Source of the DNA: Candidatus Sumerlaeia bacterium
Lineage (GTDB): Bacteria; Sumerlaeota; Sumerlaeia; SLMS01; JAHLLQ01
DNA length: 64,000 nt
Assembly: GCA_019634695.1 (NCBI GenBank)
Contig: JAHCAW010000008.1
Span: 1 to 64,000, forward strand
Direction: 5' to 3'
The translations under genes were made by a program, and so were the position numbers. The notes under the pieces are model-generated. The model saw nothing but the letters and a program-made list of their open reading frames with translations. It searched no databases and was not told where the DNA came from. This document shows, one piece after another, positions 7,773-17,014 of the stretch (positions within the stretch are counted from its first letter, which is position 1; each line of letters begins with the position of its first letter).

Positions 7773-9314
7773 TCATCGGTGGAGGCGTGCGAGCTGTCGC
7801 GCGGCCTCTTGGGCGGCCCACTGGAGGAAGGGGTCCTCGCGGTGGGCCGTGGGTTGTGCGAGGGCGACGTAGGCGAGGGTGAGGCGATCTCCCATCTTGA
7901 GCAGGGCGATGGCGGCGGCATGGCGGACGCGCGGGCGCGGATCGTCGAGCGCGTTGCGCAGCGGCGCGAGCGCGTCGGGGCCGCACAGCGCGAGCGCGTT
8001 GACGAAGCCGTGGCGGACGAACCACTGCGGTTCGTCGAGCGCGTTGACGAGCAGGGGCGCGGCGTCGGCGGGTCGGGTGCGCGCCATGGTGTGCGCGGCG
8101 AGCAGGCGTCGTTCGTGGCGGTTGTCGATGCCGAAGTGATCCCAGCGCATGTCGTGGAAGAGTGAGGCGGCGACGGGAAAGGCGTCCGGTGCGTCGGGTC
8201 CGATTTCGCCCAGGGCCCAGAGGGCGCAGTTGCGGCCGGTGGTGTCGGCGTTGTCGCGGGCGATGTCGAGAAGGCATTGGGTGGCGGGCAGGGCCTCGAT
8301 GGGCATGGAGCCAAGGGCAAGGGCGGCCTCCCATCGCAGGCGCGGGTCGGGCGCGGAGAGCGCACCGATGAGTTGCGGGGCGAGCGGGCGGGCGAGCATG
8401 CCGAAGTGGCGCGCGGCCTCGGCCGCCTGGCGTCGGCGCGGCCCATCGTCGCCGGCAAGGTAGTCGTTCAAACGTCGAATGGCATCATCGACGGTCAGGT
8501 TGTGAATCTGGAGATTGCGCGCGAGTTCCTGGCGCATGCCGGTCTGGCGGAGGACGCGTTCGCCCCGGCGTCGGTCTTCCACAATGGTGATATCGCCTGC
8601 GGCGGGCACGGCGGGGATGATGGCGCCCTCTTCGGTGCGAACAACGGCGGCGGCTTGCAGGGCCGGGTTGGCGCCGCTGCCGGGGACGCGGGCGGCCTCG
8701 TCGAGCGCGGGCAGCGCGGCGAGGCTGTACGACCGCAGGATGCGCAGGGCGTGCTCGCGCGTGGTGTCGTCGGCCAGCAGGGGCTCGATGTGGGCGATGG
8801 CGGGGGGGCCCATTTCGCCGAGCGCCCAGCGGAGGGCCTCGAGCAACTCGGCGTCGCGTCGGCGCGCGGCGTCGGCCAGCAGGCGCGTCAGATGCGGGGC
8901 CGCGCGCAGGGCATCCTCGCCCAGGACGCCGAGCGCCTTGACGGCCCAGAGGCGTCGCAGCGTGTCCTTGGGTTGCTCGGCGAGTTCGATGAGTTCGGGG
9001 ACGATCGGCGTGCCAATGCGCTCGACGGCCTCATGCGTCATCGTCATCGCGGTCGAGGAATTCGTGCGGCCGAGCCATGCGAGGAGCGGGGCACCCTGCG
9101 GGCCGAGCGCGGCGAGTTCATCGACGATGCCAGGGTCGCGTTCCGCGACGGCACGCTCGACGCGCGCTTCCCACTCGGTGACGGGTCGTCCCTGCCAGAT
9201 GCCGTACGGATCGAAGCTGGGCGGATGCGGCAAGGCGCGCCAGGCGATCAGGCCGGCGATGGCCAGCAGAGCGAGCGCAACGAGCACCTTGGCGTGCGTG
9301 CGCGTGAGGCTCAT
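7773..9314 (-). CDS. Membrane-anchored HEAT-repeat protein
   Basis: 513 residues. Residues 8-25 (VLVALALLAIAGLIAWRA) form a signal anchor. The rest is mostly helical repeats of the HEAT/PBS-lyase type, with recurring units such as RRLWAVKALGVLGEDAL, LRWEAALALGSMP and VRHAAAIALLKMGD, plus the ALGE(I/M)GP motif. Such repeats form protein-binding superhelices. No catalytic motif is seen. The ATG at 9314 overlaps the stop of the AsmA-like gene (ATGA), so the two are co-translated and may act together at the envelope. The open frame upstream of 9314 is a shadow of that gene. Confidence 0.85.
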   Translation of the reverse strand: MSLTRTHAKVLVALALLAIAGLIAWRALPHPPSFDPYGIWQGRPVTEWEARVERAVAERDPGIVDELAALGPQGAPLLAWLGRTNSSTAMTMTHEAVERIGTPIVPELIELAEQPKDTLRRLWAVKALGVLGEDALRAAPHLTRLLADAARRRDAELLEALRWALGEMGPPAIAHIEPLLADDTTREHALRILRSYSLAALPALDEAARVPGSGANPALQAAAVVRTEEGAIIPAVPAAGDITIVEDRRRGERVLRQTGMRQELARNLQIHNLTVDDAIRRLNDYLAGDDGPRRRQAAEAARHFGMLARPLAPQLIGALSAPDPRLRWEAALALGSMPIEALPATQCLLDIARDNADTTGRNCALWALGEIGPDAPDAFPVAASLFHDMRWDHFGIDNRHERRLLAAHTMARTRPADAAPLLVNALDEPQWFVRHGFVNALALCGPDALAPLRNALDDPRPRVRHAAAIALLKMGDRLTLAYVALAQPTAHREDPFLQWAAQEAARQLARLHR

Positions 9315-12300
9315 GGCGCCGTTCCGCCGTTCGGGGGCTGGCCGTCGGGCGTGCGGCGGAAACCGGTCCATTCGGGGAAGGGCAACGGCGCGCGGCGCAG
9401 CGTCTGGCCGGTGCGCTGGAGGAAGTCGCGGCCGCGCTGCACGGGCGTCAGGTCGCGCAGGCCGGAGCTTGTGGAGATGATCGGCTCGCGAATCTTGCCC
9501 GTCACGTGCAGCGAGACGAGCTGGTCCTTCAGCGCGTTGAAGTAGTCGACGAAGCTGCTGACGACGGGGATGTCGGACAGGCGACCGGTGAGGATTTCGA
9601 TCGCGACGAGGAAGTCGATCGCGGCGTTGAAGTGCACCGTGCCGGCGGTGACCATGCGGATGTCGCGGTTCTGGATCACCATGTCGGGGAAGTGGATCTG
9701 CTCGTCCGCCATCAGGGCGGTGCCGCGCAGCGTCGTGGGGGATTCCCACTTGTCGCGGCCCAGGCGCAGGACGTTGGACATGCGGCGGAAGGCCTGATCG
9801 CCGATGAAGCGACTGTCGACGACGTGGTAGTCGCCTTCGCCGGCCCAGTCGGAGTAGTCGCCGATGGAGCCGCCGAAGTGGGCGCTGCCGGAGAACTTGC
9901 CGGTGAAGTCGGCGGGCTGCTCCATCAGATCGGCGAGGAACTCGTGCACATCGACGTTGGTGCCGTTGAGGCGCGTCTGGAAGCGCGCAAGCTCGCCGGT
10001 GCCATGTTGGCCGAGCGCGACGAGGGCCTCGCCGTTCATGCGGCCGCCGTAGACGACGGCATCATGGAGCGCCACCTCGATCGTATCGTTGCGATTGCGC
10101 CAGCTCTCGAACACGAGGTCCGCGCGCACGTCGCTGGCGCGCACGGAGAGGAACTCCGTGCGGCCCAGGTGCATGCGGGCGATGACGCGGGCCATCAGGC
10201 GCGCGGGCGCATCGGGATTGCGTGGACGGCGCGCGGCGACGAAGGGGCGCTCGGCGTACTCGCGCTCGCCCCATCCGTTCATCCAGTCGTTGATGCTCAG
10301 GTTCGGCGCGACGACGTCGCAATCGACGGTCAGCGGCCCGACGTGGCCCAGCGTCACTCGCCCGTTGATCAGCACGTTCTCCGCGTCGCCCCATGTGCTG
10401 CGCACATTGCGGAAGGTGAAGCCGCTGGCATCGGCGCGGATGTCGCCGCGCACGTTGGTGACGGGGTGCGGGAAGTCGCGCTGGTAGACGCCCGCGCCTT
10501 CGCCCGGAAAGATGCGCGCGTCGAGTTCGAAACGCAGCGGCGCCTCGTCGGAGAGTCCGATCGACGGGCCGCCGGGCGCGGTGAGCGCGGCGATCCAGCG
10601 GCGCGGCACGTCGGGCCCTTCGGGCAGGGCCTGCGTCGCGGCCAGGCGCACGGTGCCGGTGGCGCGCGCGTGGCCCTCCAGGACGATCTCCTCCAAGTCG
10701 TGCGGCGCGACGCGCTCGGGCACCCACAGCGGCGTGTCGATCTCGAAGTCGAACGCGGCCTCGCTGTCGTTGATTCGGCCGGTGCCGACGACGGTTGCGG
10801 CGTGTTCGATGCGGGCCTGCAAGCGTCGCAACTCGATGCCGGCCGGCGTGCCGATCAACTCCGCATAGAGTCGGTCCAGCGCCAGCGGATGCGGAATCGC
10901 CAGCGTCGTCGAGCCATCGATCAAGCTGGCGGCGACCGAGTAGTCGAGCGCGTCCCACTCGCCCCACGTGCCGTTCGCCTCGGCGCGTACGCGCAGCGAG
11001 CCCGTGGCAATGTCGGGCGGAACGGGCAGATAGGTCAAATGGCCGGCCAGTTCGAGCAGCGAACGCACTGGTCCCATCGCGACCGTCGACACGCGAAACG
11101 CGGGTGGGTCCAGCCAGCCCGGCGTCGCGCTGTCCAGCGCGCCATCGACGTTGAGCGACACCTCGCGCCATGCGGCCGACAGATTCGAGAAGGCGACGTG
11201 CGTGTCCGTCAGCGTGATGCGCCCGGGCGCCAGATGAATCGTGCCCGGCAGATCGCGCAGCGCAACGTCGCCCGCGCGCCATGCCAGCGTGCCCGCGAAG
11301 CGCACGTCGGCCGGATCGAGCGAGAGCTCGATCGAGCCGTCGCGATTCGCCAGCGGCACCTCCACCTGTGCCTCGAACGCGACCGGCATCGTGGCGTCAC
11401 GCACCTCGGGTGGCAGGTAGCCGAGCCCGCGCACCAGCGCCACAAGGTACGACGCGGTGCCGTCGATCGTCATGCGCGCCGACAGTGTGCCGGCCTCGCC
11501 CGCGCGCAGCGGCAGCGGACCTTCAGCCTCGGCGCGCAGCATCAGGTCGCCGAACTGCGCCTCGACCACCGGCAGATGCACGCGGTCGCGCGTGACGGTG
11601 CCCTCGATGCGGCGGATCGTCAGAGGCTCGGGCCAGTCGGGCTCGCGCACCTGCAAGTGGCTGAGGCCGACGACGCCATGGAAGTCGAGTTCGTCGGGCC
11701 GGACGATCGGGCCGCGCACGGCGAGGTCCAGTCGCAGCGTGTCGCTCGTCAACGGCTCGAACAACATGCCGCCGCGTGCGGCCTCGCGACGCGCCAGACG
11801 ATAGAAGGCGTTGGGCAGCCGCGCGACGCGCAGGCGCGCATCGGTTTCGAAGCCGCCGACCAGGGAGACGTCGCCTTCCAGGCGCGCATCGGCTTGCTCG
11901 CCCGTCAGGCGCACGGTCACGTTGCGCAGCGAGGTGCCGTCGCTCGCGATGGTTCCCTCGAGCGCCAGGCGCAGGTCGTCGTCGAACCACCGTTCGCCGC
12001 CCGGGCGTTGCTCGCGCGCCTCGAAGCGGTCGGCCGACAATTCGACGTTCAGGCGATAGGCGCCGGTGGCATCCTCGACTCCCGCCACGTCCAGCCGCAC
12101 GCCGCGGCCGTCCGTTTCGAGCACGCCGAAGCCCGGAATCGGCAGCCGGCCGGCCAGTCCGCCCATCACGGCATGCAGACGCACCTCGCGATCGCCCGGC
12201 AGCACTTGCACGTTGCCGTGCAATCGCTCGGGCCGGCCGAGCGTGACGAGCCCGCGGAACTCGGCCGCGATCGCCTGTCGGCCGGCGTCGCGCGACGGCA

Positions 12301-12898
12301 CGTGCACGGCATCCAGCGTCACCTTCACCGGGTCGAAGGCGTGCGTCTCCGATTCGAGCCGCACGACAAGATGTTGCAGCGTCAGCGTCGGTGTGGCGCG
12401 CTCCAGCAATCCGCCGGGCGGCGGTGCCTCCGGTGGCACCGGGGATGGTGGGGGAGAGGGCGGCGTCGGAATCGCGGCGTGCGTCAGCACGTTCGCCAGG
12501 GCGCCGCGCGGCTCGAAGCCGCGATCGGAGTGCACGATGCGCACCTCGGAGAAGCCCGAGAGCACAATGCGCTCCGGCCACTGGCCATCGCCGGCCAGCA
12601 GGGCACTCGGCCGCCCCTCGAGCCGCACGGCCTCGATGCGAAAGCGTTCGCCGCCGGCGCCGAGCTCGACGCCGCGGGCCAGAGCCTCGCCGCCGAACAG
12701 GTGCAGGCGCACGCGTTCGACGCGCACGGGCAGACCGGTTGCGCGGGTCAACTCGCGCTCCACGCGCCGCGTCAGCCATGTCGGCGACAGCGGCAGGAAG
12801 AGCGCCATTCCGAGCAGCAGCACCAGAATGATCGGGATGTAGACGCGCGACCGGCGATACAGCCGGCGCCAGGCCCGTCGTGTGCGCGTCGTTGCCAT
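9311..12898 (-). CDS. AsmA-like envelope protein
   Basis: 1195 residues. An N-terminal basic stretch and one membrane helix (IPIILVLLLGMALFLP, about residues 22-37) are followed by a long periplasmic region of beta-rich repeats, with recurring patterns such as 'VxLEGxVxxxG' and 'TxVRLTGEQADARLEG'. The start, TRRVERELTRATGLPVRVER, is the usual AsmA-family opening after the helix. The C-terminus (about 950-1150) carries an AsmA-C-like segment containing FRRMSNVLRLGRDKW and GTVHFNAAIDF. The family includes AsmA, TamB and YhdP, which form grooves thought to carry lipids between membranes. The ATG at 12898 was chosen over an upstream GTG. It is the first gene of an operon with the HEAT protein. 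Confidence 0.85.
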   Translation of the reverse strand: MATTRTRRAWRRLYRRSRVYIPIILVLLLGMALFLPLSPTWLTRRVERELTRATGLPVRVERVRLHLFGGEALARGVELGAGGERFRIEAVRLEGRPSALLAGDGQWPERIVLSGFSEVRIVHSDRGFEPRGALANVLTHAAIPTPPSPPPSPVPPEAPPPGGLLERATPTLTLQHLVVRLESETHAFDPVKVTLDAVHVPSRDAGRQAIAAEFRGLVTLGRPERLHGNVQVLPGDREVRLHAVMGGLAGRLPIPGFGVLETDGRGVRLDVAGVEDATGAYRLNVELSADRFEAREQRPGGERWFDDDLRLALEGTIASDGTSLRNVTVRLTGEQADARLEGDVSLVGGFETDARLRVARLPNAFYRLARREAARGGMLFEPLTSDTLRLDLAVRGPIVRPDELDFHGVVGLSHLQVREPDWPEPLTIRRIEGTVTRDRVHLPVVEAQFGDLMLRAEAEGPLPLRAGEAGTLSARMTIDGTASYLVALVRGLGYLPPEVRDATMPVAFEAQVEVPLANRDGSIELSLDPADVRFAGTLAWRAGDVALRDLPGTIHLAPGRITLTDTHVAFSNLSAAWREVSLNVDGALDSATPGWLDPPAFRVSTVAMGPVRSLLELAGHLTYLPVPPDIATGSLRVRAEANGTWGEWDALDYSVAASLIDGSTTLAIPHPLALDRLYAELIGTPAGIELRRLQARIEHAATVVGTGRINDSEAAFDFEIDTPLWVPERVAPHDLEEIVLEGHARATGTVRLAATQALPEGPDVPRRWIAALTAPGGPSIGLSDEAPLRFELDARIFPGEGAGVYQRDFPHPVTNVRGDIRADASGFTFRNVRSTWGDAENVLINGRVTLGHVGPLTVDCDVVAPNLSINDWMNGWGEREYAERPFVAARRPRNPDAPARLMARVIARMHLGRTEFLSVRASDVRADLVFESWRNRNDTIEVALHDAVVYGGRMNGEALVALGQHGTGELARFQTRLNGTNVDVHEFLADLMEQPADFTGKFSGSAHFGGSIGDYSDWAGEGDYHVVDSRFIGDQAFRRMSNVLRLGRDKWESPTTLRGTALMADEQIHFPDMVIQNRDIRMVTAGTVHFNAAIDFLVAIEILTGRLSDIPVVSSFVDYFNALKDQLVSLHVTGKIREPIISTSSGLRDLTPVQRGRDFLQRTGQTLRRAPLPFPEWTGFRRTPDGQPPNGGTAP

Positions 12899-13030
12899 CG
12901 TGTCGCGGGTGCTCCACCCTGGAACTGCCTGTCGAGGCACACTTGCCCCGCCCCGACAAGACTACGCAGGCTGACAAGCAAGGCACAAGCCCGACGGCAT
13001 CCCCCTGCCGGGCCGAAAGGCGGACGAGCG

Positions 13031-13696
13031 ATGAACTATCGGGTGCGGGCGGTGCGGGTGAAGAGCGCGCGGACCGGGCGCGTGGTGGTGGTGCTCGGGC
13101 ACGAGGCCTCGCCGGAGGCCGATCCGCGCGAGGTCGAGCTGGCCGGCGACGTGTACGCGGGCGCCGGCGTCGGCGTCGGCGACCTGTTGGACGAAGCGCG
13201 CGTCGAGGCGCTGGTGGCGGCCGACGAGCGGCACCGGTGCCGGGTGGGGGCGTGGGGGCTTCTGGCGCGGCGGCCGCGCTCGCGGGCCGAGCTGCGGCGT
13301 GCCCTGCGCCAGCGCCGGTTCGGGCCCGCCGTTGTGGACGAGGTGCTGGCGGACCTGGAGGCGAAGGGCTATCTGGACGACTCGGCGTTCGCGCGCCAGG
13401 CGGTCGAGCAGGCGCTCGCGTCGGGCCGTGCGGGTCCGCGGCTCGTGCGCCAGCGCCTTGCGTCCAAGGGCGTCGCGCGGGAGATCGCCGACAAGGCGAT
13501 GGGGCCGGTCGAGGACACCGCCCACCAGCGCGCGGCGGCCGAGGCGCTGCTGCTCAAATGGCAACGCCGCCCGCGACCCGACGATCCGGCCAAGCGCCGT
13601 CAGGCCGCCGCGGCATTCCTCCTCCGCCGCGGATTCGATCCCGACATCGTTTGGGATTGCGTGGAGAAGATGAGGGAAGGGGATGTTGATTTCTAG
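13031..13696 (+). CDS. recX: RecX family regulator of RecA
   Basis: 221 residues. The central and C-terminal parts carry the three-helix RecX repeats: WGLLARRPRSRAELRRALRQ, then VDEVLADLEAKGYLDDSAFARQ, then GPRLVRQRLASKGVAREIADKA and a final RRQAAAAFLLRRGFDPDIVWD. RecX binds within the RecA filament groove and limits recombinase activity. The N-terminal 75 residues are an extra region not usual in the core family. AAAGGCGGA lies just upstream of the ATG at 13031. The gene stands alone and no recA is visible in the window. Its TAG stop is the first base triplet of the inverted-repeat element that follows. Confidence 0.9.
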   Translation: MNYRVRAVRVKSARTGRVVVVLGHEASPEADPREVELAGDVYAGAGVGVGDLLDEARVEALVAADERHRCRVGAWGLLARRPRSRAELRRALRQRRFGPAVVDEVLADLEAKGYLDDSAFARQAVEQALASGRAGPRLVRQRLASKGVAREIADKAMGPVEDTAHQRAAAEALLLKWQRRPRPDDPAKRRQAAAAFLLRRGFDPDIVWDCVEKMREGDVDF

Positions 13697-13978
13697 TTAT
13701 TAGTCATTAGTTATTAGTTGTTGGAAGTTGGAGGGACCGGGGGCAGTGTGATCGATGGTCACCCCATGGCAATGACAGAAGCTTCGGCAAGGGAGGTGAG
13801 GAGTTCCCGATGAACTCCAAATGGGTCATATGGGTCCCATATGACCCATATCGAGCTTCTCCGCCATGGCCCGGCAATCAGGCCGCAGGAAGCGAGAACC
13901 CGTCGACGTTCCCTGTTGAACGGCAAGAAGAGCTTCTCCCAGGGAAGCCAATAGCCAAGAACTAATGACTAATAACTA
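13694..13978. repeat. Inverted-repeat element, about 285 bp, with AT-rich ends
   Basis: The left end (13694-13717) and right end (13955-13978) are inverted copies sharing the run TAGTTATTAGTCATTAGTT, with only two or three differences over 24 bp. Both arms are very AT-rich in a GC-rich genome and consist of near-repeats of TTAGTTATTAG. The right side continues into a second related stretch, AACCAACAGCCAACAACTT, up to 14000, matched on the left by TTGTTGGAAGTTGG. The inside holds a perfect palindrome and no gene. It fills the gap between recX and the glycosidase gene. It resembles a small non-coding mobile or REP-like element, but no target duplication is obvious. Confidence 0.7.
13821..13849. 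repeat. Perfect 29-nt palindrome
   Basis: ATGGGTCATATGGG (13821-13834), one central T, then its exact reverse complement (13836-13849). Fourteen-base arms with a one-base centre would make a near-blunt cruciform or a strong symmetric protein site. The arms themselves contain the short palindrome CATATG. Confidence 0.85.
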
Positions 13979-14004
13979 AAAAACCAACAGCCAACAACTT
14001 CTCT

Positions 14005-15552
14005 TCAATACTCCCGCCACTTACCGACTTCCGACGCCGTCGAGAGGAACGCTTCGGCGACCCAGCCTTCGACGCCGCCGGCGGTCGAAACCTTCCACCA
14101 GTACGACGGGTTGGCGGAGATGTTCTGCGCGCGCAGGCCGGCGAGGTCGTGCGAAACGATGGTCAGCGGCGTGTTGTGCGTCAGGGCCTGGATCGTGTGG
14201 AAGTTCGTGCCCGGGCCCGTGCGCAGGTTCAGTGTCGTCGAGGGCGTGTTGCTGAAGACGTTCTGCCCGGCGGTGAAGGTCGTCGAGGTTTCCTTGGGCA
14301 GGAGCTGGATCATCATCAGGCCATTGGCGACGCCGCGGGGGGTACCGTCGGAGGGCACGTTGCGGATCGAGCCGTCGACCCACATGGTGGACGAGCCGCC
14401 GCCGTCTAGGTTCACCGCGTCCGTGGCGGCCAGTTCGTCGATGCAGAAGTCGGCGAGTTCGCTGAGCGTCATGCCGGAGCTGCGTGTGGACCGCCCGTCG
14501 ACGACGATGAAGTAGATGTAGTTGGCGTTGAAGGCGGTGGCGGTGCGGGGATGGACGTCGACGTGATAGGAGGACGAGCTGGTGGTCGGCTTGGCGCCGG
14601 CGCGCAGGATGACGCCCCACATCGGGCCGATCGCGCAGTACATGTTCGTCCAGTCCAGACCGCTGGTGTCCTGGGTCTCCTGGGAGAGGCGGACGACAGT
14701 GCCAACGCTGGGCACCTTTGCTTGCAGCGAGGTGGCGCTCGAACCGCTGGCGACGATGACGTAGCCGTCGAAGGGGATCGGCGTCTGGCCGGTGGAGCCG
14801 GTTCGGATTTCGACGGCGGTGCCGGGCAGGTAGTTGCTCCAGGGCAGGATGCGCAAGGGTGCGGAGCCGTCGGTGCGCACGACGATCTCGGTCGTGTTGG
14901 TCGTCGTCGGGGTGCGTGCGCCGTAGTGGTGCGTGTAGATGATGATCGCGTTGCTCAGGGGCTGGTCGTTGAGTTTGTTGAATTGCAGCCAGGTGGAGTC
15001 GGCGAAGGAGAGGCGATTCTTGGAGGAATCGCCCGGGAGGCTGAGGTCGCCGGACATGTAGGGAGTGCCGGGGGTCGGGGCCGTGCCGCCGATCTTGTAC
15101 GAGAAGCCCATGGCGCCGCCGCTCTCGCTGCTGTTGGAGAAGGTGCGCTTGATCAGGGCGCCGTTCATGGCCATCGGGCTGTCGGGGGCGCCGTTGGCGC
15201 TGCTGAAGCCACTGCCGTTGACGGCGGCGACGACGCGATAGCGGAAGCGTGCCGTCTCGCGTCCCCAGTAGCCGAACGCGCCGTCGTAGCGCGCCACCTG
15301 CGAGGGGATCGTCTCGGTGTTCCAGCCGACGTTGGGTTGGCTGATGCGGCCGTTGGCCAGCGAGGCGTCGACGATGACGCTCGTGTTGGTGCGGTCCATC
15401 CGTGTCACGAAGACATCGTTCTGCGGACTCTCGAAGCGGTAGACGCGATAGTCGATTCCCGGCACCACTTCCTGCCAGGTCTGGGCCGCCGCCCCGATTG
15501 TCAGGACAAGGGCGAGGGCGAGCAGCAGAAGCGAACGAAACGATGCAGGCAT
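14005..15552 (-). CDS. Secreted phosphodiester glycosidase (NAGPA-like) with C-terminal SH3 domain
   Basis: 515 residues. A clear signal peptide (SLLLLALALVLTIGAAAQ) starts the protein. The middle, about residues 60-430, is a phosphodiester glycosidase domain of the family of human NAGPA. The signature NLDGGGSSTMWVDG is centred on Asp383, preceded by the typical YIYFIVVDGRSTRSSGMTLSELA. The last 80 residues (TTLNLRTGPGTNFHTIQAL ... WWKVSTAGGVEGWVAEAFL) form a bacterial SH3 domain, often used to bind peptidoglycan. It probably acts outside the cytoplasm on a sugar-phosphate diester of cell-wall or exopolysaccharide material. The ATG at 15552 has GGAGGA 8 nt upstream. It stands alone and shows no operon partner. 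Confidence 0.9.
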   Translation of the reverse strand: MPASFRSLLLLALALVLTIGAAAQTWQEVVPGIDYRVYRFESPQNDVFVTRMDRTNTSVIVDASLANGRISQPNVGWNTETIPSQVARYDGAFGYWGRETARFRYRVVAAVNGSGFSSANGAPDSPMAMNGALIKRTFSNSSESGGAMGFSYKIGGTAPTPGTPYMSGDLSLPGDSSKNRLSFADSTWLQFNKLNDQPLSNAIIIYTHHYGARTPTTTNTTEIVVRTDGSAPLRILPWSNYLPGTAVEIRTGSTGQTPIPFDGYVIVASGSSATSLQAKVPSVGTVVRLSQETQDTSGLDWTNMYCAIGPMWGVILRAGAKPTTSSSSYHVDVHPRTATAFNANYIYFIVVDGRSTRSSGMTLSELADFCIDELAATDAVNLDGGGSSTMWVDGSIRNVPSDGTPRGVANGLMMIQLLPKETSTTFTAGQNVFSNTPSTTLNLRTGPGTNFHTIQALTHNTPLTIVSHDLAGLRAQNISANPSYWWKVSTAGGVEGWVAEAFLSTASEVGKWREY

Positions 15553-15750
15553 GAACGGATTCCTCCCGGAGTGACGACGGGCCCGCAGCCGGAGGACTGC
15601 GACCCTGCGTTCATGACTGCATGCGCTTGCAGGCGAGCCAACCCAAAGTTGCCGCGGGCGCCGCTCCTCCGGTCGATTGTCGCGTGTGTGCGAGTGCGGC
15701 AACGTTGTTGGCGATTCGTGCAAGCGAATCCGGGAATACTTGGGCGCGCC

Positions 15751-15790
15751 CAAAGCAAACCGCCTCCCGACGCAGAGCCGGGAGGCGGTT
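15751..15790 (-). terminator. Terminator after rplM-rpsI
   Basis: On the minus strand a 12-bp stem (AACCGCCTCCCG with CGGGAGGCGGTT, arms 15758-15769 and 15779-15790) closes a 9-nt loop and is followed by a T-rich stretch (TTTGCTTT). It lies 27 bp past the rpsI stop. Confidence 0.85.
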
Positions 15791-15816
15791 GGAGGTGAGT
15801 ACAGGGTGGGTGGCGC

Positions 15817-16218
15817 TCAGCGCTTGGAGAACTGCGAGGCCTTGCGCGCCTTGTGGAGACCTGGCTTCTTGCGCTCGACCGTGCGGGGGTCGCGCGTCAG
15901 GTAGCCGGCCTTCTTGAGGGCGAAGCGGTTGGCCGGGTTGACCTGAAGCAGCGCCCGGGCGATGCCGTGACGGATCGCGCCGGCCTGTCCGGCGGGGCCG
16001 CCGCCCTGAACGTTGACGATGACGTCGAACTTGGTCAGCCCCTGCGTTTCGCGAAGGGGCGACCGCATGACGTGGTCGAGCTCGGGCCGGTCGCCGAAGT
16101 AGGCCTTCCAGTCCTTGCCGTTGACGACGAAGCGTCCCTTGCCGGGGCGCAGATAGACGCGGGCGACCGAGGTCTTGCGCCGGCCCGTTCCGAGATATTG
16201 TTCCAGCTTTTCCGCCAT
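15817..16218 (-). CDS. rpsI: 30S ribosomal protein S9
   Basis: 133 residues with the full S9 pattern: [20 protein letters not shown] near the start, [21 protein letters not shown] in the middle, [22 protein letters not shown] near the end, and the universally conserved C-terminal SKR that reaches the P-site tRNA. It is 55 bp downstream of rplM, the normal L13-S9 operon order, and is followed by a strong terminator. Confidence 0.99.
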   Translation of the reverse strand: MAEKLEQYLGTGRRKTSVARVYLRPGKGRFVVNGKDWKAYFGDRPELDHVMRSPLRETQGLTKFDVIVNVQGGGPAGQAGAIRHGIARALLQVNPANRFALKKAGYLTRDPRTVERKKPGLHKARKASQFSKR

Positions 16219-16273
16219 GATGAGTCGGACTCCGATGGGGTCTGATGTCGGCCGATGTCAGCCGGGCCGGGGG

Positions 16274-16738
16274 TTATTCCTTGGCGCGCGGCTGGCGCGT
16301 GCGGATGGTCAGCACCTCGGGCTGCTGGGCCTGGTGCGGATGCTCGGGGCCGGCGTAGATGCGCACGTTGCCGTTGAGCGCGCGGCCCAGCGTGTTCTTG
16401 GGCAGCATCCCGTGGATGGCCTTGCTCATGACATCGGTCGGCTTCTCGGTCAGCAGCTTGGCCGCCGTCGTCGCCTTGATGCCCGTGCGCCATCCCGAGT
16501 GATGGTAGTAGGTCTTGTTGCCCAGCTTGTTGCCGGTGAAGATCGCCTTGTCGGCGTTGACCACGATGACGTGGATCTTCGGGTTCTGATGGGGGGAGTA
16601 GGAGGCCGAGCGCTTGCCGCGCACCAGCGAGGCCACGCGGGCCGCCACGCGGCCAACGATCTGGCCCTCGGCGTCCACGAGGTACCACTTCTCCTGCATT
16701 TCCCCCACCTTGGCAATGGTGGTCGGTTGAGCCCTCAT
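16274..16738 (-). CDS. rplM: 50S ribosomal protein L13
   Basis: 154 residues. The L13 core starts at KWYLVDAEGQIVGRVAARVA, continues with NPKIHVIVVNADKAIFTGNK and KTYYHHSGWRTG, and ends with the hallmark HGMLPKNTLGRALNGNVRIYAGPEHPHQAQQPE. The ATG at 16738 was chosen because it gives a short N-terminal tail (MRAQPTTIAKVGEMQE) close to normal family length. The longer open frame to 16849 is proline-rich and not L13-like. It leads the operon with rpsI. The 276 bp up to the divergent monooxygenase gene must hold the promoters of both, but I could not pick them out. Confidence 0.98.
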   Translation of the reverse strand: MRAQPTTIAKVGEMQEKWYLVDAEGQIVGRVAARVASLVRGKRSASYSPHQNPKIHVIVVNADKAIFTGNKLGNKTYYHHSGWRTGIKATTAAKLLTEKPTDVMSKAIHGMLPKNTLGRALNGNVRIYAGPEHPHQAQQPEVLTIRTRQPRAKE

Positions 16739-17014
16739 GATTGGGTCGTATTCCTCGAAGAATGGTGCGTTTTCCGTCGGGGCTGGCGTGGGAGGACCAT
16801 GAGCGACCGGAATCCGCGCACCCGCCGGCGGCTCCGTCGCCAGAGCCACCGAAAGGGCCGCAACTCGTCCCCGAGCGCCCCGGCCGAGTCAAGTGGACTT
16901 TTGAACGCATTCGGCCCCGCAGGCGTCGATTCTCATGGACGCGGCCCCCCAAGACGGCGCACGTTGCTGGGCGCCTGAACGCAACAGGTGGCGCAGCTTG
17001 CGGAGTTTTCTCGG

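Noticed and set aside
9506..13696. 1396-residue plus-strand frame running into recX
   Set aside because: Opposite the AsmA-like gene, with Arg/Ala/Gln-rich composition. Only the end from 13031 on is a real gene, recX.
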